This document shows, piece after piece, positions 18,898 through 29,700 of a DNA stretch of 64,000 nt (position 1 is its first letter; each line of letters starts with the position of its first letter). Under the pieces are notes generated by a model. The model made no database searches. It was not told where the DNA came from and saw only the letters and a program-made list of their open reading frames with translations. Location of the stretch: positions 1-64,000 of the forward strand of contig JAFLCP010000021.1 of assembly GCA_017303505.1 (NCBI GenBank), given 5' to 3'. A program made the position numbers and the translations under genes. This stretch comes from Planctomycetota bacterium. Lineage in GTDB: Bacteria; Planctomycetota; Planctomycetia; Pirellulales; Pirellulaceae.

Positions 18898-20523
18898 TCA
18901 GACCACGTTTTCATCATAGTAAGCGCATAATGCGCGAATGCGGCGGATCATGGTCGAGAGAATCAAGCCGATAACCGCTAGTCCGGTTAGAAAAATGGCG
19001 ACGAAGTCCGGCTTTGAAAAATCAGGGTTGCTCGATAAAAAGACCAACGTCAAAAATCCGAGCCCGCAACCACTGCTCATAAAAATGACGAAAGTGCGTC
19101 TGTAAAAAAGAGCACTCGCGCAGATCAGCATTGGATAGCCAACCAAGAGTGGACCACGCGGTGGATCGGCAAAGAGCAACAACGAAGTGTAGAGCACGAT
19201 ATCGATCGCTGCCCATGTGTAACAAATAGGATCTTTCCACTGTGGCCGTTTCAATAGAAATTGAAGCACTATTGAGGCAAGCGCCCAAATCCCAAAGATC
19301 AACATTCGCGCCAAGTAGTATTTGTAATCGCTCCCTCGACTGATCACCGCGATGGTCACAATGAGAGCGGTGGCACTGATGCCACACAAATGCGAAACAA
19401 GAATCGGCTCTCGTCGCCACCATGCACTCAACTTTTGCGGCCAAGTAATTTCTGGCCAAGCGACCGGCTCGTCCTTGAGAAATTTCCCCAAATCTTCCGC
19501 AAAGTGACGTGCCGATGCATAACGGTCTTCCACTCGCTTGGCCATTGCCCGCAGACAAACACGTTCCAACACAGCGGGAACTTGGCGATTGATCTGGCGG
19601 GGCAGGGGAGGGTCACGCTCCAAAACCTGAAGCAGAATATCGAATGGCGTGGGGCCGTGAAACGGAGCTTGTCCGGTCAAGGCGAAGTAGAGCAAACACC
19701 CCAACGAATAAACATCAGCCGACTCTCCAACATGATTGCGACGGCCAGTGGCCTGCTCCGGCGCCATATAGGCGGGCGTTCCCAAAATCTGTCCCGTCGT
19801 GGTCAACATTTCATCCGTGCCGGCCATCTTCGCTAAACCAAAATCGGTAATGAAGGGCTCGCCGGAGGAGTTAAACAAAATGTTCGCGGGCTTCAAATCG
19901 CGATGAATGATCCCAGCAGTATGTGCATTTTCAATGGCCATTGCTAACTTCTGAACCAAGCGCGCAGCATCTTTGGCAGATAGTTCTTCTTGCTGCAGTC
20001 GCTCGACCAATGTTGGCCCATCGATCAAGGCCATCGTAAAGTACTGCAAACCAGCTTGCTCACCGACATCATATATGGGGACGATGTTCGGATGTTGCAA
20101 TCGCGCACAGGCCTCGGTCTCAGCACGAAAACGGGACGTCTCCTCAGGACTTGCAAACTCTCCCGAACGAATCACCTTCAGCGCCACAATTCGATGCAAG
20201 TCGCGATGTCGCGCCCTGAACACAATTCCCATTCCACCGCGACCAATCTCGTCGAGTATCTCATAGTTGCCGATGTGCGTTGGGAAACCACCACTTTCCC
20301 ATACACTTATGGGTACAACTGTAGCGGCGTTGTTCTCTTCAGCTCCAACAAAACCGATCGCATGCTCATGTACTTCGACAAAATCTCGTAGATCGTCAGC
20401 GATATCCGCGTTTCTTTGAAGCCATGCATCCGTATCAAATGCAGCTCCCGATTCGGTAGCGATCAGATATTCGGCGATAGCCTTTTCAATCGCCTCTTCG
20501 CGACGGGAGGATGCTTCGCTCAT
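18898..20523 (-). CDS. Ser/Thr protein kinase with C-terminal six-helix membrane domain
   Basis: 541 aa. The kinase domain spans ~87-350: glycine loop GRGGMG 94-99, Lys116, catalytic HRDLKPAN 207-214 and DFG 227-229, with an activation loop ending in APE (YMAPEQ). A Hanks-type kinase with all catalytic residues. After residue ~370 there are about six hydrophobic helices with short loops and a short cytoplasmic tail, so the kinase lies in front of a polytopic membrane domain rather than the usual single helix. The gene overlaps the sigma factor stop by four bases (ATGA), so translation is coupled. It probably senses an envelope or membrane cue and controls the sigma factor encoded before it. 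Confidence 0.92.
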   Translation of the reverse strand: MSEASSRREEAIEKAIAEYLIATESGAAFDTDAWLQRNADIADDLRDFVEVHEHAIGFVGAEENNAATVVPISVWESGGFPTHIGNYEILDEIGRGGMGIVFRARHRDLHRIVALKVIRSGEFASPEETSRFRAETEACARLQHPNIVPIYDVGEQAGLQYFTMALIDGPTLVERLQQEELSAKDAARLVQKLAMAIENAHTAGIIHRDLKPANILFNSSGEPFITDFGLAKMAGTDEMLTTTGQILGTPAYMAPEQATGRRNHVGESADVYSLGCLLYFALTGQAPFHGPTPFDILLQVLERDPPLPRQINRQVPAVLERVCLRAMAKRVEDRYASARHFAEDLGKFLKDEPVAWPEITWPQKLSAWWRREPILVSHLCGISATALIVTIAVISRGSDYKYYLARMLIFGIWALASIVLQFLLKRPQWKDPICYTWAAIDIVLYTSLLLFADPPRGPLLVGYPMLICASALFYRRTFVIFMSSGCGLGFLTLVFLSSNPDFSKPDFVAIFLTGLAVIGLILSTMIRRIRALCAYYDENVV

Positions 20524-21173
20524 TTCCGAGGTTCTGCCCCCATGAGTTCCCGAAGTTTTTTAAGACCGCGAAACAACAAGCCAGCCACAGCCTCAGAGGA
20601 ACGATTGAGCTGTTCGCCGATTTCTGCTGATGGCATATTGTGCCAATACTTGCCCAAAATTGCATGCCGCTGATCTTCAGGTAACTCCATGATCGCGTTC
20701 GCAAGTTTTGCGGCGAGCTCGTCGCGCATGATGTTTTGACTCGGTGTTGCCTGGTCCGAATCAGCCAACAGCCCACCGAGACGCATCGATGATTGTTGCA
20801 ATTCAGCGTCGATCGACCTCTCGCGCTGAATGTCTCGCTTTCCTCGCCCTAAGTCGCGCAAACTTCGTGAAATAACATTGGCAAGTATTTGGCGCAACCA
20901 GGCTGCTAGCTCGGCTTCGGTCTTTCCGCGAAATTGCTCAAACGACTGATAGGCTTGGAGCATCGTTTGCTGCACAATGTCAGAGGGATCCAACTTGCTC
21001 TTTAGCTTGGACTGAAATCGTGTCTGAGCCAAAATGCTAAGATAAGCCCGATATTTCTCAATGGTCGCTTTGTTAACCGGCGGCGGCACATCTTTCGCAG
21101 GATCAACTCGCCCTGGGTCAACCTTTTCAGGATCTTCAGGTGACGGTTCATTTGGCGGATTTGAATCTGACAT
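20520..21173 (-). CDS. ECF-type RNA polymerase sigma factor (module 1)
   Basis: 217 aa. The region 2 part (LDPSDIVQQTMLQAYQSFEQFRG... AELAAWLRQILANVI) and region 4 part (ELPEDQRHAILGKYWHNMPS... EIGEQLNRSSEAVAGLLFRGLKKL) are complete. The first ~35 residues form an acidic, Pro-rich extension. The SDIVQQT and FRGKT signatures are those of the planctomycete ECF groups whose genes precede kinases instead of anti-sigma factors. The downstream kinase gene overlaps by four bases, so phosphorylation is the likely control of this sigma factor. Promoter target unknown. Confidence 0.93.
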   Translation of the reverse strand: MSDSNPPNEPSPEDPEKVDPGRVDPAKDVPPPVNKATIEKYRAYLSILAQTRFQSKLKSKLDPSDIVQQTMLQAYQSFEQFRGKTEAELAAWLRQILANVISRSLRDLGRGKRDIQRERSIDAELQQSSMRLGGLLADSDQATPSQNIMRDELAAKLANAIMELPEDQRHAILGKYWHNMPSAEIGEQLNRSSEAVAGLLFRGLKKLRELMGAEPRK

Positions 21174-21250
21174 CGGTAAGTCCAGGGGGACAATTACGGG
21201 AGAGTCTGTTGGGGTACATGGTGATTATACCCAATTATTAAGTCAAGTTT

Positions 21251-23029
21251 ATGCAGCCACCGCCATCGATCTTTTCAACAATTCGGTTCACTCTACCAGC
21301 TTCCACTCGCGAAGCCTTTCGGTGTTTGGACCAACTGACGCAATATTTAACCGCATCCAACGCTGCCAAACATCAGGTAGGTAGCCCAACAGCCTTGGCT
21401 GCCATTTGCCAACAGCTCGAAGAACATGCAACGCAAATCCTAAACCAAGACTCGATAACCCGCGAAGATGAAACCTCGTCAGTCGTCATGGATTCGATAT
21501 GGGCTCGCACCACCGAAGTAACGCTCCAACTACCACATTGCACCATAGGTAATTTGGCGTATATCGATACACTCCAAACTCCAACACTGCGAGCCTATCA
21601 AGCCGATTGGAGCGGCTCTCCCTCGGCAGCCGACTTGGTTCGCGGGAAGTTGCAAGAAGTGTTTAAGATTGCCCCAGATACATGGAGGCGTGAGCAAGAG
21701 ATACTGGAAGTAGACCTAGAAGATACGAGAGACAAATCGCGGCTCATCGCTGCCATTAGAACCCTTTATTCGCTGGACGAGTCCCCATCACGAGACCAAA
21801 CTCAATCACCCGACCAACTGCTCAGCTCTCAAAAGCAAAACGCAAATCGTTTTCTTTGTCATCTATTCCCAGAATTATCAGGGGCATTTACGGAGTGTCA
21901 CATTGCGGTTTCAGCCACTCTCTTTTTCTTTGTCCTGCCCGATATCTTTTGTGATGAAGAGCCGTTGGATGCCTCACATCAAGGATTTGCCGCCTTTCGT
22001 TCTCGACTGAAGAAATTCAAACAATGGCAATTCGCTCAATTTCCGATGTTCGGATTTTTGCGCGGCGACGAAGTTGATCCCAACTTGATTGAAGAACTTG
22101 CTGATCTCAGTGGCTTAGCGCCATCTTATATTCGTCGCGAGCTGGGACGTGTCATCGGATTTCTGCCATTGGCCTTTGTCGAACGCTATTTAGTTCACGA
22201 TGTGTGGGGACACGGTTGGCAGGCCAGCATGCTTCGCCTAGAAGGCCTCTATCAACAACTCGCCGCCTTCGACCAAAACTTTGATTGGAACTCCGTTGTT
22301 ACTCTGCCAGACCATAGCAAACTTCGGCTCAGCGACTGCTTACAACGCACCGCCACGGGGCATAGGCTGCATGATGGACGCTTTACCCAGTTCATGGAAC
22401 GTTGGATTTGGAATAGAATCCCGACCGCTATGACGCCCCTGGTAGCCGAACTCGTGGCCGACCTTTTCGAACACAAGTTGTACTGGACACATCCCCAGCT
22501 TTATTCAAACTTACAGACAACCAGCATTCTGCCTGATTCGCCGGCGAAATTGGATTTAATGCTGGAAGATCTGCGTATTTACTTCAAACAAATCTTCAAA
22601 GCCACCGATCTCTTTTGCCAACGCCACAGTTATCGTCAACGTTTTGCAGCAGAAATGGTTGCCGATGGCATCGCCCCCAAAGATGCAGCTGCGATCGTAG
22701 AAGAGATCAAGCAGCGAATCGACGCTTGGCGTTCACGCGAGCTCGCCTCCGAAAGAATCATCATGGAAGATAGGGACGGCGTCTTAGTGAACTTGTTCGG
22801 CTATCTGGAGCACCATATTGTCCTACTCGGTGCCACTTCATCGATAGTGGCTCGCCAGCTGGCAGGAACGCCAACCCAATTCAGCCACATGCAGCGTTGG
22901 AATGATTGGTTCGCGTTATCGATTGCCGTCTATTTCGAACAAGATCCCGCCAAACATTTCTGGAAGTTGCCCAGCTTCATTCACTCGTCTATGCAGCCGA
23001 TGTTCGGCCAACAAAACGCCTCGCTGTAA
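21251..23029 (+). CDS. hypothetical 592-aa protein with HDVWGH motif
   Basis: Not recognised overall. ATG 21251 lies 77 bp from the divergent sigma gene. It is soluble and mostly helical, without a signal peptide. The most notable stretch is RYLVHDVWGHGWQASMLR at residues ~313-330. H-[DE]-x-[FWL]-G-H is also the pattern of the two iron-ligand histidines in aromatic amino acid hydroxylases, but nothing else here clearly matches that family, so this is only a hint of metal binding. A helical C-terminal part (EDLRIYFKQIFKATDLFCQRHSY) follows. Codon use is like the neighbours. Gene reality is firm; function open. Confidence 0.75.
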   Translation: MQPPPSIFSTIRFTLPASTREAFRCLDQLTQYLTASNAAKHQVGSPTALAAICQQLEEHATQILNQDSITREDETSSVVMDSIWARTTEVTLQLPHCTIGNLAYIDTLQTPTLRAYQADWSGSPSAADLVRGKLQEVFKIAPDTWRREQEILEVDLEDTRDKSRLIAAIRTLYSLDESPSRDQTQSPDQLLSSQKQNANRFLCHLFPELSGAFTECHIAVSATLFFFVLPDIFCDEEPLDASHQGFAAFRSRLKKFKQWQFAQFPMFGFLRGDEVDPNLIEELADLSGLAPSYIRRELGRVIGFLPLAFVERYLVHDVWGHGWQASMLRLEGLYQQLAAFDQNFDWNSVVTLPDHSKLRLSDCLQRTATGHRLHDGRFTQFMERWIWNRIPTAMTPLVAELVADLFEHKLYWTHPQLYSNLQTTSILPDSPAKLDLMLEDLRIYFKQIFKATDLFCQRHSYRQRFAAEMVADGIAPKDAAAIVEEIKQRIDAWRSRELASERIIMEDRDGVLVNLFGYLEHHIVLLGATSSIVARQLAGTPTQFSHMQRWNDWFALSIAVYFEQDPAKHFWKLPSFIHSSMQPMFGQQNASL

Positions 23030-23075
23030 GTCGTATCAATGGAAGTCGACAGAGCACAACGAGGCGCGGCCTTGA

Positions 23076-23957
23076 TCAATTATCGCGTCCACCGGCTTGG
23101 ATTACCGGTTGCACATCGGACTCACCGCACAAGACCACCAACAAGTTGCTGACCATGGCGGCTTTGCGATTTTCGTCGAGCTGAATGATGTTCTTGTCGC
23201 TGAGTTCAGTCAGCGCCATTTGCACCATACTTACTGCACCATGAACAATCTTTTGGCGAGCAGCGATCACGGCCTCAGCTTGCTGACGCTTCAACATCGC
23301 ACCTGCAATTTCAGGAGCATAAGCGAGATGGGTTAAGCGAGCTTCGATCACACCAACACCCGCTTTCGACAACCGCTCTTGCAACTCTTTGCAAAGCGCT
23401 TCGCAGACAACTTCAACACCGCTTCGCAAAGTGACTTCATGTTCTTCACCGTGGTCATAGGCATAGTGGTTTGCCAAATGGCGAACGGCCGTTTCACTTT
23501 GAACCTTAACATACTCTTCGTAGTTCTCTACTTCGAAGAGAGCTTGGGCTGTATCGGTCACTTGCCATACGATTACGGCCGCGATCTCGATAGGATTACC
23601 TTGTTTGTCGTTAACCTTCAAACGGGTACCTTCAAAGTTGCGAGCCCGCAGCGATACTTTCGTCTTGCTGTAAAAGGGGTTAGCCCAATAGAAGCCGGCA
23701 TCGCGAACTGTACCGACATAGGGCCCGAAGAAGCTCAGCACAATGGCTTCGTTGGGTTGCAGCGTAAAGAATCCACACAGACCAACGAGCGAGATAAGTG
23801 CCAAGATCACACCGGCAACAATCAATACGATCCCCAACGGCATCAACGGAATGCCGCCAAAGAACATCGCAGCACTCACCAGCAACATGGGGAGGAATAA
23901 CGCCAACATCCCCCAACCTTCTCGAACAACGATCTTCTTTTCGCTAACGTGACTCAT
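23076..23957 (-). CDS. SPFH/Band-7 (prohibitin/stomatin-like) membrane protein
   Basis: 293 aa from ATG 23957, with GGAG about ten bases upstream; the frame is open further but without support. Two hydrophobic helices ([18 protein letters not shown] and [18 protein letters not shown], residues ~16-60) anchor the protein. The SPFH domain follows ([27 protein letters not shown]... [19 protein letters not shown]... [14 protein letters not shown]), ending in a helical oligomerisation region ([20 protein letters not shown]). Such proteins form ring-like scaffolds in membranes and control proteolysis or microdomain organisation. No FtsH/NfeD-type partner is beside it. Confidence 0.9.
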   Translation of the reverse strand: MSHVSEKKIVVREGWGMLALFLPMLLVSAAMFFGGIPLMPLGIVLIVAGVILALISLVGLCGFFTLQPNEAIVLSFFGPYVGTVRDAGFYWANPFYSKTKVSLRARNFEGTRLKVNDKQGNPIEIAAVIVWQVTDTAQALFEVENYEEYVKVQSETAVRHLANHYAYDHGEEHEVTLRSGVEVVCEALCKELQERLSKAGVGVIEARLTHLAYAPEIAGAMLKRQQAEAVIAARQKIVHGAVSMVQMALTELSDKNIIQLDENRKAAMVSNLLVVLCGESDVQPVIQAGGRDN

Positions 23958-24075
23958 TACAAAACATCTCCGATAAATGGGTATATTTGTCGGCCCCAAA
24001 GCCATGGAAGCTAGGCGCAAAATCGCTCGAAAACCGCTGAAAATCGGGGATTGTGGATGTGAAACTCCCCTTAAG

Positions 24076-24816
24076 CTATTCGGAGAGAACTTCAGCCGTG
24101 AGCCGGAGGTTGGTCGAAACACTCTGAACGTCATCATGATCTTCTAGGTTCTCAAGCAATTTGAGGACCGCTTTAGCTGTCTCTGCATCCAGTTCGACCG
24201 TGGTAGCGGGAATCCGCATAATTTGTTTCATATCGATAGTCACACCTGCTTGCTCAAGGCCCTCAGCGACCTCAGAAAAGTTCTCAGGAAGTGTGACAAT
24301 CTCGACGGTATCACCGTGAATCTGAATATCCTCCGCGCCGAGGTTCAGAGCGATTTCCATGAGACGGTCTTCAGGCGTTTGACCGCTCTTTACGGCGATG
24401 ATCCCTTTGCGTTCAAACAGATAGGCAACGCAGTTTGTGCTACCTAGTTTTCCCCCAGCAAGTTCAAAGATCTTGCGGATTTCGGGAGCGGTTCGGTTCT
24501 TATTGTCGGTCATGATATCGCACATGACGGCAACACCCGCTGGTCCGTAGCCTTCGTAGAGGGTTTCTTCGACATCGCCACCGTCGAGTTCGCCAATACC
24601 TTTCTTGATCGCTCGTTCGATATTGTCGCGCGGCATCGAAACGGCTCTGGCATCAGCGACCGCATTGCGCAGTCGAGCGTTCATGGCGGGATCACCGCCA
24701 CCCAAACGCGCCGCTACAATAATCGCTTTCGAAAGCTTGCTCCAAACCTTGCTGCGCTTGGCATCAATATTGGCTTTCTTGTGCTTGATGTTAGCAGCAT
24801 GCGAATGGCCGGCCAT
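24076..24816 (-). CDS. yebC: YebC/PmpR family protein (TACO1-like)
   Basis: 246 aa, the standard length. The start [21 protein letters not shown] is the diagnostic N-terminus of the family, and [20 protein letters not shown] with [14 protein letters not shown] is the conserved middle. The family was named as transcriptional regulators, and more recent work links it to translation of difficult peptide sequences. Genes before it on the same strand (HhH-type gene, rbfA, infB, nusA) are also translation-linked, so one long transcription unit is possible, with gaps of 41-305 bp. Confidence 0.96.
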   Translation of the reverse strand: MAGHSHAANIKHKKANIDAKRSKVWSKLSKAIIVAARLGGGDPAMNARLRNAVADARAVSMPRDNIERAIKKGIGELDGGDVEETLYEGYGPAGVAVMCDIMTDNKNRTAPEIRKIFELAGGKLGSTNCVAYLFERKGIIAVKSGQTPEDRLMEIALNLGAEDIQIHGDTVEIVTLPENFSEVAEGLEQAGVTIDMKQIMRIPATTVELDAETAKAVLKLLENLEDHDDVQSVSTNLRLTAEVLSE

Positions 24817-24950
24817 AGAATATCCCCTGACGCATTTTCGGTTCGTAAATGAGCGATGGCGCTAATACGTTGTCGAGGTTCAATCCACGTTGCTGGATGA
24901 AATATTTATCACCTTCAACGCTATTACTGAAACGCCGTTACTGAGACGCT

Positions 24951-26180
24951 TTACTTGGGCTTCTTTTTAGCGATGCCTTTGTTGGAAGCAGGCGGCGGTG
25001 GAGTTGGGCCACCTTTCTTCGTCGGTTTCCCTTGAGGAGGTGGTGGTGCCTTGGCTATCGGCTTAGGTGGCTTCTTAGTGTCCCCTTTGCCTGGCTTAGG
25101 ACCTACATCTTTACCGGCGGCTTTGGGTGGAGGATTTTTCCCTTTTGCATCCCCTTTGCCAGCCGATTTGGAATCACCTTTCGCCGCATCAGGCTTCGTC
25201 GCATTCTTCACATGAATTTGCAACGGCGGTTTCGCAGGTATTCCAGGCTTCGGAGCAATCACTGGCTTAACAGGCGGAATTGGCTTGGCAGGCGGAGTCG
25301 GCTTGGTTGTCACCGAAGGCTTACCTGCAGGAGCTTTGCCACCTGCAGCTGGTGGTGTTTCTTTGGCTGCGTCCTTAGGAGACTCCTTATGAGCTTCCTT
25401 CGGCGCATCTTTGGCAGGCTCTTTCTTGTCCGACTTTTTAACTGCGGGTGCAGGGGGCGGTGGTGGAGCAGGGGGTGGAGCTTTCTCTACGGGCTTGGTT
25501 GGTTTTGCTGGTTTGGGTGCGGCGATCTCAATGCCCAGCTCATCCATAATCGCCTGCACACCAGGAGCCTTGCGATCTGCAATAAACTCGATACCAAACT
25601 GGTGCACCAACGAAAACAACTCTCCACCTTTGGCTTTAGGTACCGCTCGGTCCAAGACCGATACCGAACCCTTGAGCATATCGGCAGACTGAGCGACTCC
25701 GGTAGAAACCAGAGCTTGCATGGTGGAGTTATCGACGGCGATCGCATGACCGCCAAACGCGTTTTGTTGCATGTAGGCTGAAACGAATCGGCTGGTTGGC
25801 ACCCAAGCCTCAATGGTCTCAATCGCTTTGCCGAGATTCAACTTCTGTAAATCTTCAATGTCATACGAATAGCGAGCTTCGAAGATCGCCTGCAGCGTTT
25901 TTTTCAAACGGACCGCGACCTGCACAGGTAGCGGATGTATTGCAAACAACTCAGCCAACTCGGTGATGGTGGTTACCCGAGCTTCGTTCCAGTCGTGATA
26001 TTCGTGTTGCGCTTTGGCGAATAGTTCGTCGGCAACCTCGAACTTGGCATCTTCAAGCAAGCAAGCGTAGATCAGATTTTCCAAAACGCTGCGGCCAGAA
26101 GGAATCGCAATCGGCTTGTAGTGCTTTTTGAGCAACTTTTGCAGAGTTTCAATTCGTTCACCGCGATTACTGCTACTCAT
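24951..26180 (-). CDS. HhH-GPD (endonuclease III)-like protein with long Pro/Lys-rich tail
   Basis: 409 aa. Residues 1-~215 have the all-helical layout of the endonuclease III superfamily (LLKKHYKPIAIPSGRSVLENLIYACLLE near the N-terminus; IETIEAWVPTSRFVSAYM). A YMQQNAFGGHAIAVDNST stretch fits where the family has its conserved late helices. I see no classical LPGVG hairpin, no catalytic Lys/Asp pair and no FeS cysteine cluster, so activity is doubtful. Residues ~222-409 are a low-complexity tail of Pro, Lys and Ala, likely disordered and nucleic-acid-attracting. It follows rbfA by 84 bp in the same direction. Family call moderate; function unknown. Confidence 0.6.
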   Translation of the reverse strand: MSSSNRGERIETLQKLLKKHYKPIAIPSGRSVLENLIYACLLEDAKFEVADELFAKAQHEYHDWNEARVTTITELAELFAIHPLPVQVAVRLKKTLQAIFEARYSYDIEDLQKLNLGKAIETIEAWVPTSRFVSAYMQQNAFGGHAIAVDNSTMQALVSTGVAQSADMLKGSVSVLDRAVPKAKGGELFSLVHQFGIEFIADRKAPGVQAIMDELGIEIAAPKPAKPTKPVEKAPPPAPPPPPAPAVKKSDKKEPAKDAPKEAHKESPKDAAKETPPAAGGKAPAGKPSVTTKPTPPAKPIPPVKPVIAPKPGIPAKPPLQIHVKNATKPDAAKGDSKSAGKGDAKGKNPPPKAAGKDVGPKPGKGDTKKPPKPIAKAPPPPQGKPTKKGGPTPPPPASNKGIAKKKPK

Positions 26181-26264
26181 GCATCACCTTGTGGGCGGGA
26201 GTAAAACTTGAGGTTTGATATTTCGACGAAGTGGATTATCGCCGTTGATATCTTTGACAACGGG

Positions 26265-26753
26265 TTATCTTCCAGAAGACTCATCTGAGTCTTCGTCAGT
26301 CTCGACATCCGTTTCATCCAATGGTTCGTAATCGTTCTCAGCAGCATCGTCATGATCGTCAGCCGAGATTGATGGGGAAGGGGAAGTATCTTCAGTTCCC
26401 GCAGCTTGTCGCTCAGCGGCAAGTTGTTCGAGAATCTTGCCCACTTCCAGTGACTTCTTAACACCTTGGTCTGCAACAAACTGCAACTTCGGTGTGTAGC
26501 GAGTATCGATACGATCTGCGATTCGCGATTGCAAAAAACCTTTGGCATTATCAAGACCACGCAGAGCAAGTTGTTGCTTGCTCTCCGGGCCCATAATACT
26601 TACGGCAACTTTCGCAGATCGCATATCGGGAGCCACCTCCACTCCGATCACCGTAACGTCGCGGATACGAGGATCGCGCAGTTCGGTCAAAATGGCCATA
26701 CTGACCACTTCTCGGATAGCTTCGGCGGCTTTTAATAAACGACGTGACGACAT
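26265..26753 (-). CDS. rbfA: 30S ribosome-binding factor A
   Basis: 162 aa from ATG 26753 ([18 protein letters not shown]); an in-frame upstream start would add 11 non-homologous residues. The KH-like fold of RbfA is complete ([49 protein letters not shown]). RbfA binds free 30S subunits and helps mature the 5' end of 16S rRNA, important in the cold. The last ~50 residues are a very acidic tail absent from the E. coli protein. The gene is 41 bp after infB, the classic infB-rbfA arrangement. Confidence 0.94.
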   Translation of the reverse strand: MSSRRLLKAAEAIREVVSMAILTELRDPRIRDVTVIGVEVAPDMRSAKVAVSIMGPESKQQLALRGLDNAKGFLQSRIADRIDTRYTPKLQFVADQGVKKSLEVGKILEQLAAERQAAGTEDTSPSPSISADDHDDAAENDYEPLDETDVETDEDSDESSGR

Positions 26754-26794
26754 ACTCTTTTCCAACTCCCAGAAACTTGGAGGCAAAACGTGGA

Positions 26795-29700
26795 CTAATC
26801 CAACGTTCTAGCCACCTCCTCGATCTTATAAGCTTCCAGAACGTCGTCTGGCTTGATGTCATTAAATCCAGCCAACTTGATACCGCACTCCATACCGCGA
26901 GGAACTTCCTTCGCATCATCTTTATGACGCTTCAAGGAATCCAGGGCATAGTCGCCAATCGTTCGACCGTCGCGGTTCACACGAATGCGACAACCACGTT
27001 CGATCGCACCTTGAGCCACATAGCAACCTGCGATCGCGCCTACGCGGCTGATCGAGAATACCTGTTTGACCAAAGCTCGACCCAATTCGATGACTTTCTC
27101 TTCGGGACGGAGACGACCTTCGATGATGGCCTTAATATCTTCAGCCAACTTGTAAATGATGTCGTAGCGGCGAATTTCCACTTGTCGTTCTTCGGCCAAG
27201 CCACGAGCTTGTTCATCAGGGATGACGTTGAAGCCAACGATCACACCTTGCGATGCATGAGCCAGAGTAACGTCAGCAACCGTGATACCACCGACGCTCT
27301 TTTGCAAGATGCGGATATCGACTTCGGGGTGCTGTTCGAGCTTGGAAATTTCCTTCTCGATCGCTTCGAGAGAACCACGAGCATCGGCGCGGATGATGAG
27401 GTTAAGTTGAACCTTATCTTCCTTCTTGCCCAACTTCCCGGACTGCAACAGTTCTTGGAAGTCAGCAAACGATACTTTGGTCGTGGTACCGGACAACGAT
27501 TGAGTACGGCTGGTATCAGCGCGACTGGAGGCGATTTCGCGAGCTTTTGCGATATCATCAATCACATAGAATCGATCGCCCGCGTTCGGCGGTGTATCCA
27601 AACCGGTGATATTAACAGGTGTGGATGGACCAGCGTCTTTAACCATCTTGTTAGGACGCAAGCTGTCGTAGATCGCTTTAACACGACCGTGTGATGAACC
27701 GCAAACCACGATATCGCCAACCTTGAGCGTACCGTTTTGTACGATCACCTTGGCGATAACACCGCGATCGCTTGCTTGTCCCGATTCGAGAACCACACCC
27801 ATCGCTTCGCGTTTTGGATTAGCGCGATAGTCATGCAATTCGGCAACGGTGAGCAATGTATCGAGCAGCATATCCATACCTTGGCCAGTGATGGCGCTGG
27901 TAGGAACCACTTCGACATCGCCGCCCCATTCGCTCGGCGTGAGACCGAACTGGGTCATTTGCGTCTTCACTCGATCGGCATTTGCACCTGGCAAATCGAT
28001 CTTGTTCAACGCAACAACAATCGGAACACCGGCTGCTTTAGCATGGCTGATCGCTTCTTCGGTTTGCGGCATGATACCGTCGTCAGCAGCGATAACCAAA
28101 ACGGCGATGTCGGTGACGTTCGCACCGCGAGCTCGCATTTCGGTAAAGGCCTCGTGACCAGGTGTATCCACAAACGAGATCAGCTTGCCATCTTTATTGA
28201 CTTGGTAAGCGCGGATCTGTTGAGTGATACCGCCTGCTTCGCCAGACACAATCTTGGTACCGATCATGTAATCCAACAACGATGTTTTTCCATGGTCGAC
28301 GTGACCCAAGAATGTCACGATCGGCGGACGCGATACCAAATCGTCTTCGCTATCCTCACGGCCTTCAATCTGCTGAATCATCTCGTTTTCAAGCGACTCA
28401 GGCTTCTTGAATTCCACTTCCACACCGAGATCTGCAGCTAACATGAATGCAGTTTCTTCGTCGAGTGCCGCATTGATGTTGAGCATCTTGCCCATTCCCA
28501 TCAACGACTTGAGCACTTTGGCAGCGGTAACACCGGTGGCTTCCGAGAAGTTACGAATCGAGCATGGCAATTCCAGCGAAGACTTATCTTTGCGTGGAGC
28601 AGCCGTGTTGTTGCCACGTCGAACGAGCGTCTTACGCTTTGATGATCGGCGATCATCCACGTCTCCGCGTGCTTCTTCTTCCACATCCTCTGGACCACGA
28701 ATCTTCTTCTTCGCGCGTTCCGCACGCGCCTGGGAGACCCCAGCCGCAGCCTTCTTTCGTACTTCTGCTTCTTCGTCTTCGGTGCCCGGTCGCTTATGCT
28801 TGGAACCACGCGCCTTTTCGGCCGCGTTTTTGAATTCCGTCAAACCGCCTGGAGGTACAAACGCTGGAGCCGCTGCTCCTTGATCTGCTGGCTTTTGTCG
28901 CTGCGGTTTTGCTGGAGCTGCCGATGCTGCGGCTTGAGTTTGCAATTCTTCAAGGTGAGCTTTGCTGCCGGTCTTGTGTCCCGCCAAAGAATCTCGAGTC
29001 AAACGAATCTCAGGCTTTTGCGGCGCTGGTTCATTGCGAGGCCGTTGTTGCGGCGGAGCTTGGGCCGACTTGGGAATGCGGGCCAAGTTGATGACCGGAG
29101 CGCGAGGGCCTTGCGGTCGCTTCGCCTTATCATCGCCAGCCGCCTTTTCCGCCCCCTTGTCTTTGTCCTTGTCTTTATCCTTGTCCGGATTGGACTTGGA
29201 TGAAGAACGCGAACCGATCATGCGCATCTTGCCCGCACCCGAAACCGGTGCAACGCGAGCATAATCTTCTCGTGTGAAAGTCTCGACAGGAGCCGCCGGC
29301 TCACTCGCCGTTGTACGGCTTGGAGCTTCGGCAACAGGGGCTGGAGGTGGTTCTTCAACGACAGGGGATTCTGCAACAGGTGACACAGCAACTACAGGTT
29401 CAACAACAGGTGGTTCGGGAACAGGAGCTGGAGCTGGCGCGACAGGCGCGGCCGCTGGAGCCTCTGCAACCGGAGCCGAACCTTTGGTATCCGAACTGCT
29501 TGAAGGCGTTCGAATCATGCCGATCGGACGATTCGCCCTATCAATTGGGGAAATCGCTGGATCCTGCCGTGGCGGAATCGGTGCAATAGGTGAAGCAGGA
29601 GCAGGTGTTGCTGCTGCGGGAGCTGGTCCGGAAGAAGCGCCAGCAGCATTGCCAGCACCACCAGCCAAATATTTTTTGACACGAGCAACTTCATCATCTT

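Noticed and set aside
25032-25781. 249-codon Arg/Trp/Leu-rich top-strand open frame
   Set aside because: It mirrors the Pro/Lys/Ala-rich tail of the HhH-type gene; the composition is what antisense of that low-complexity DNA must give.
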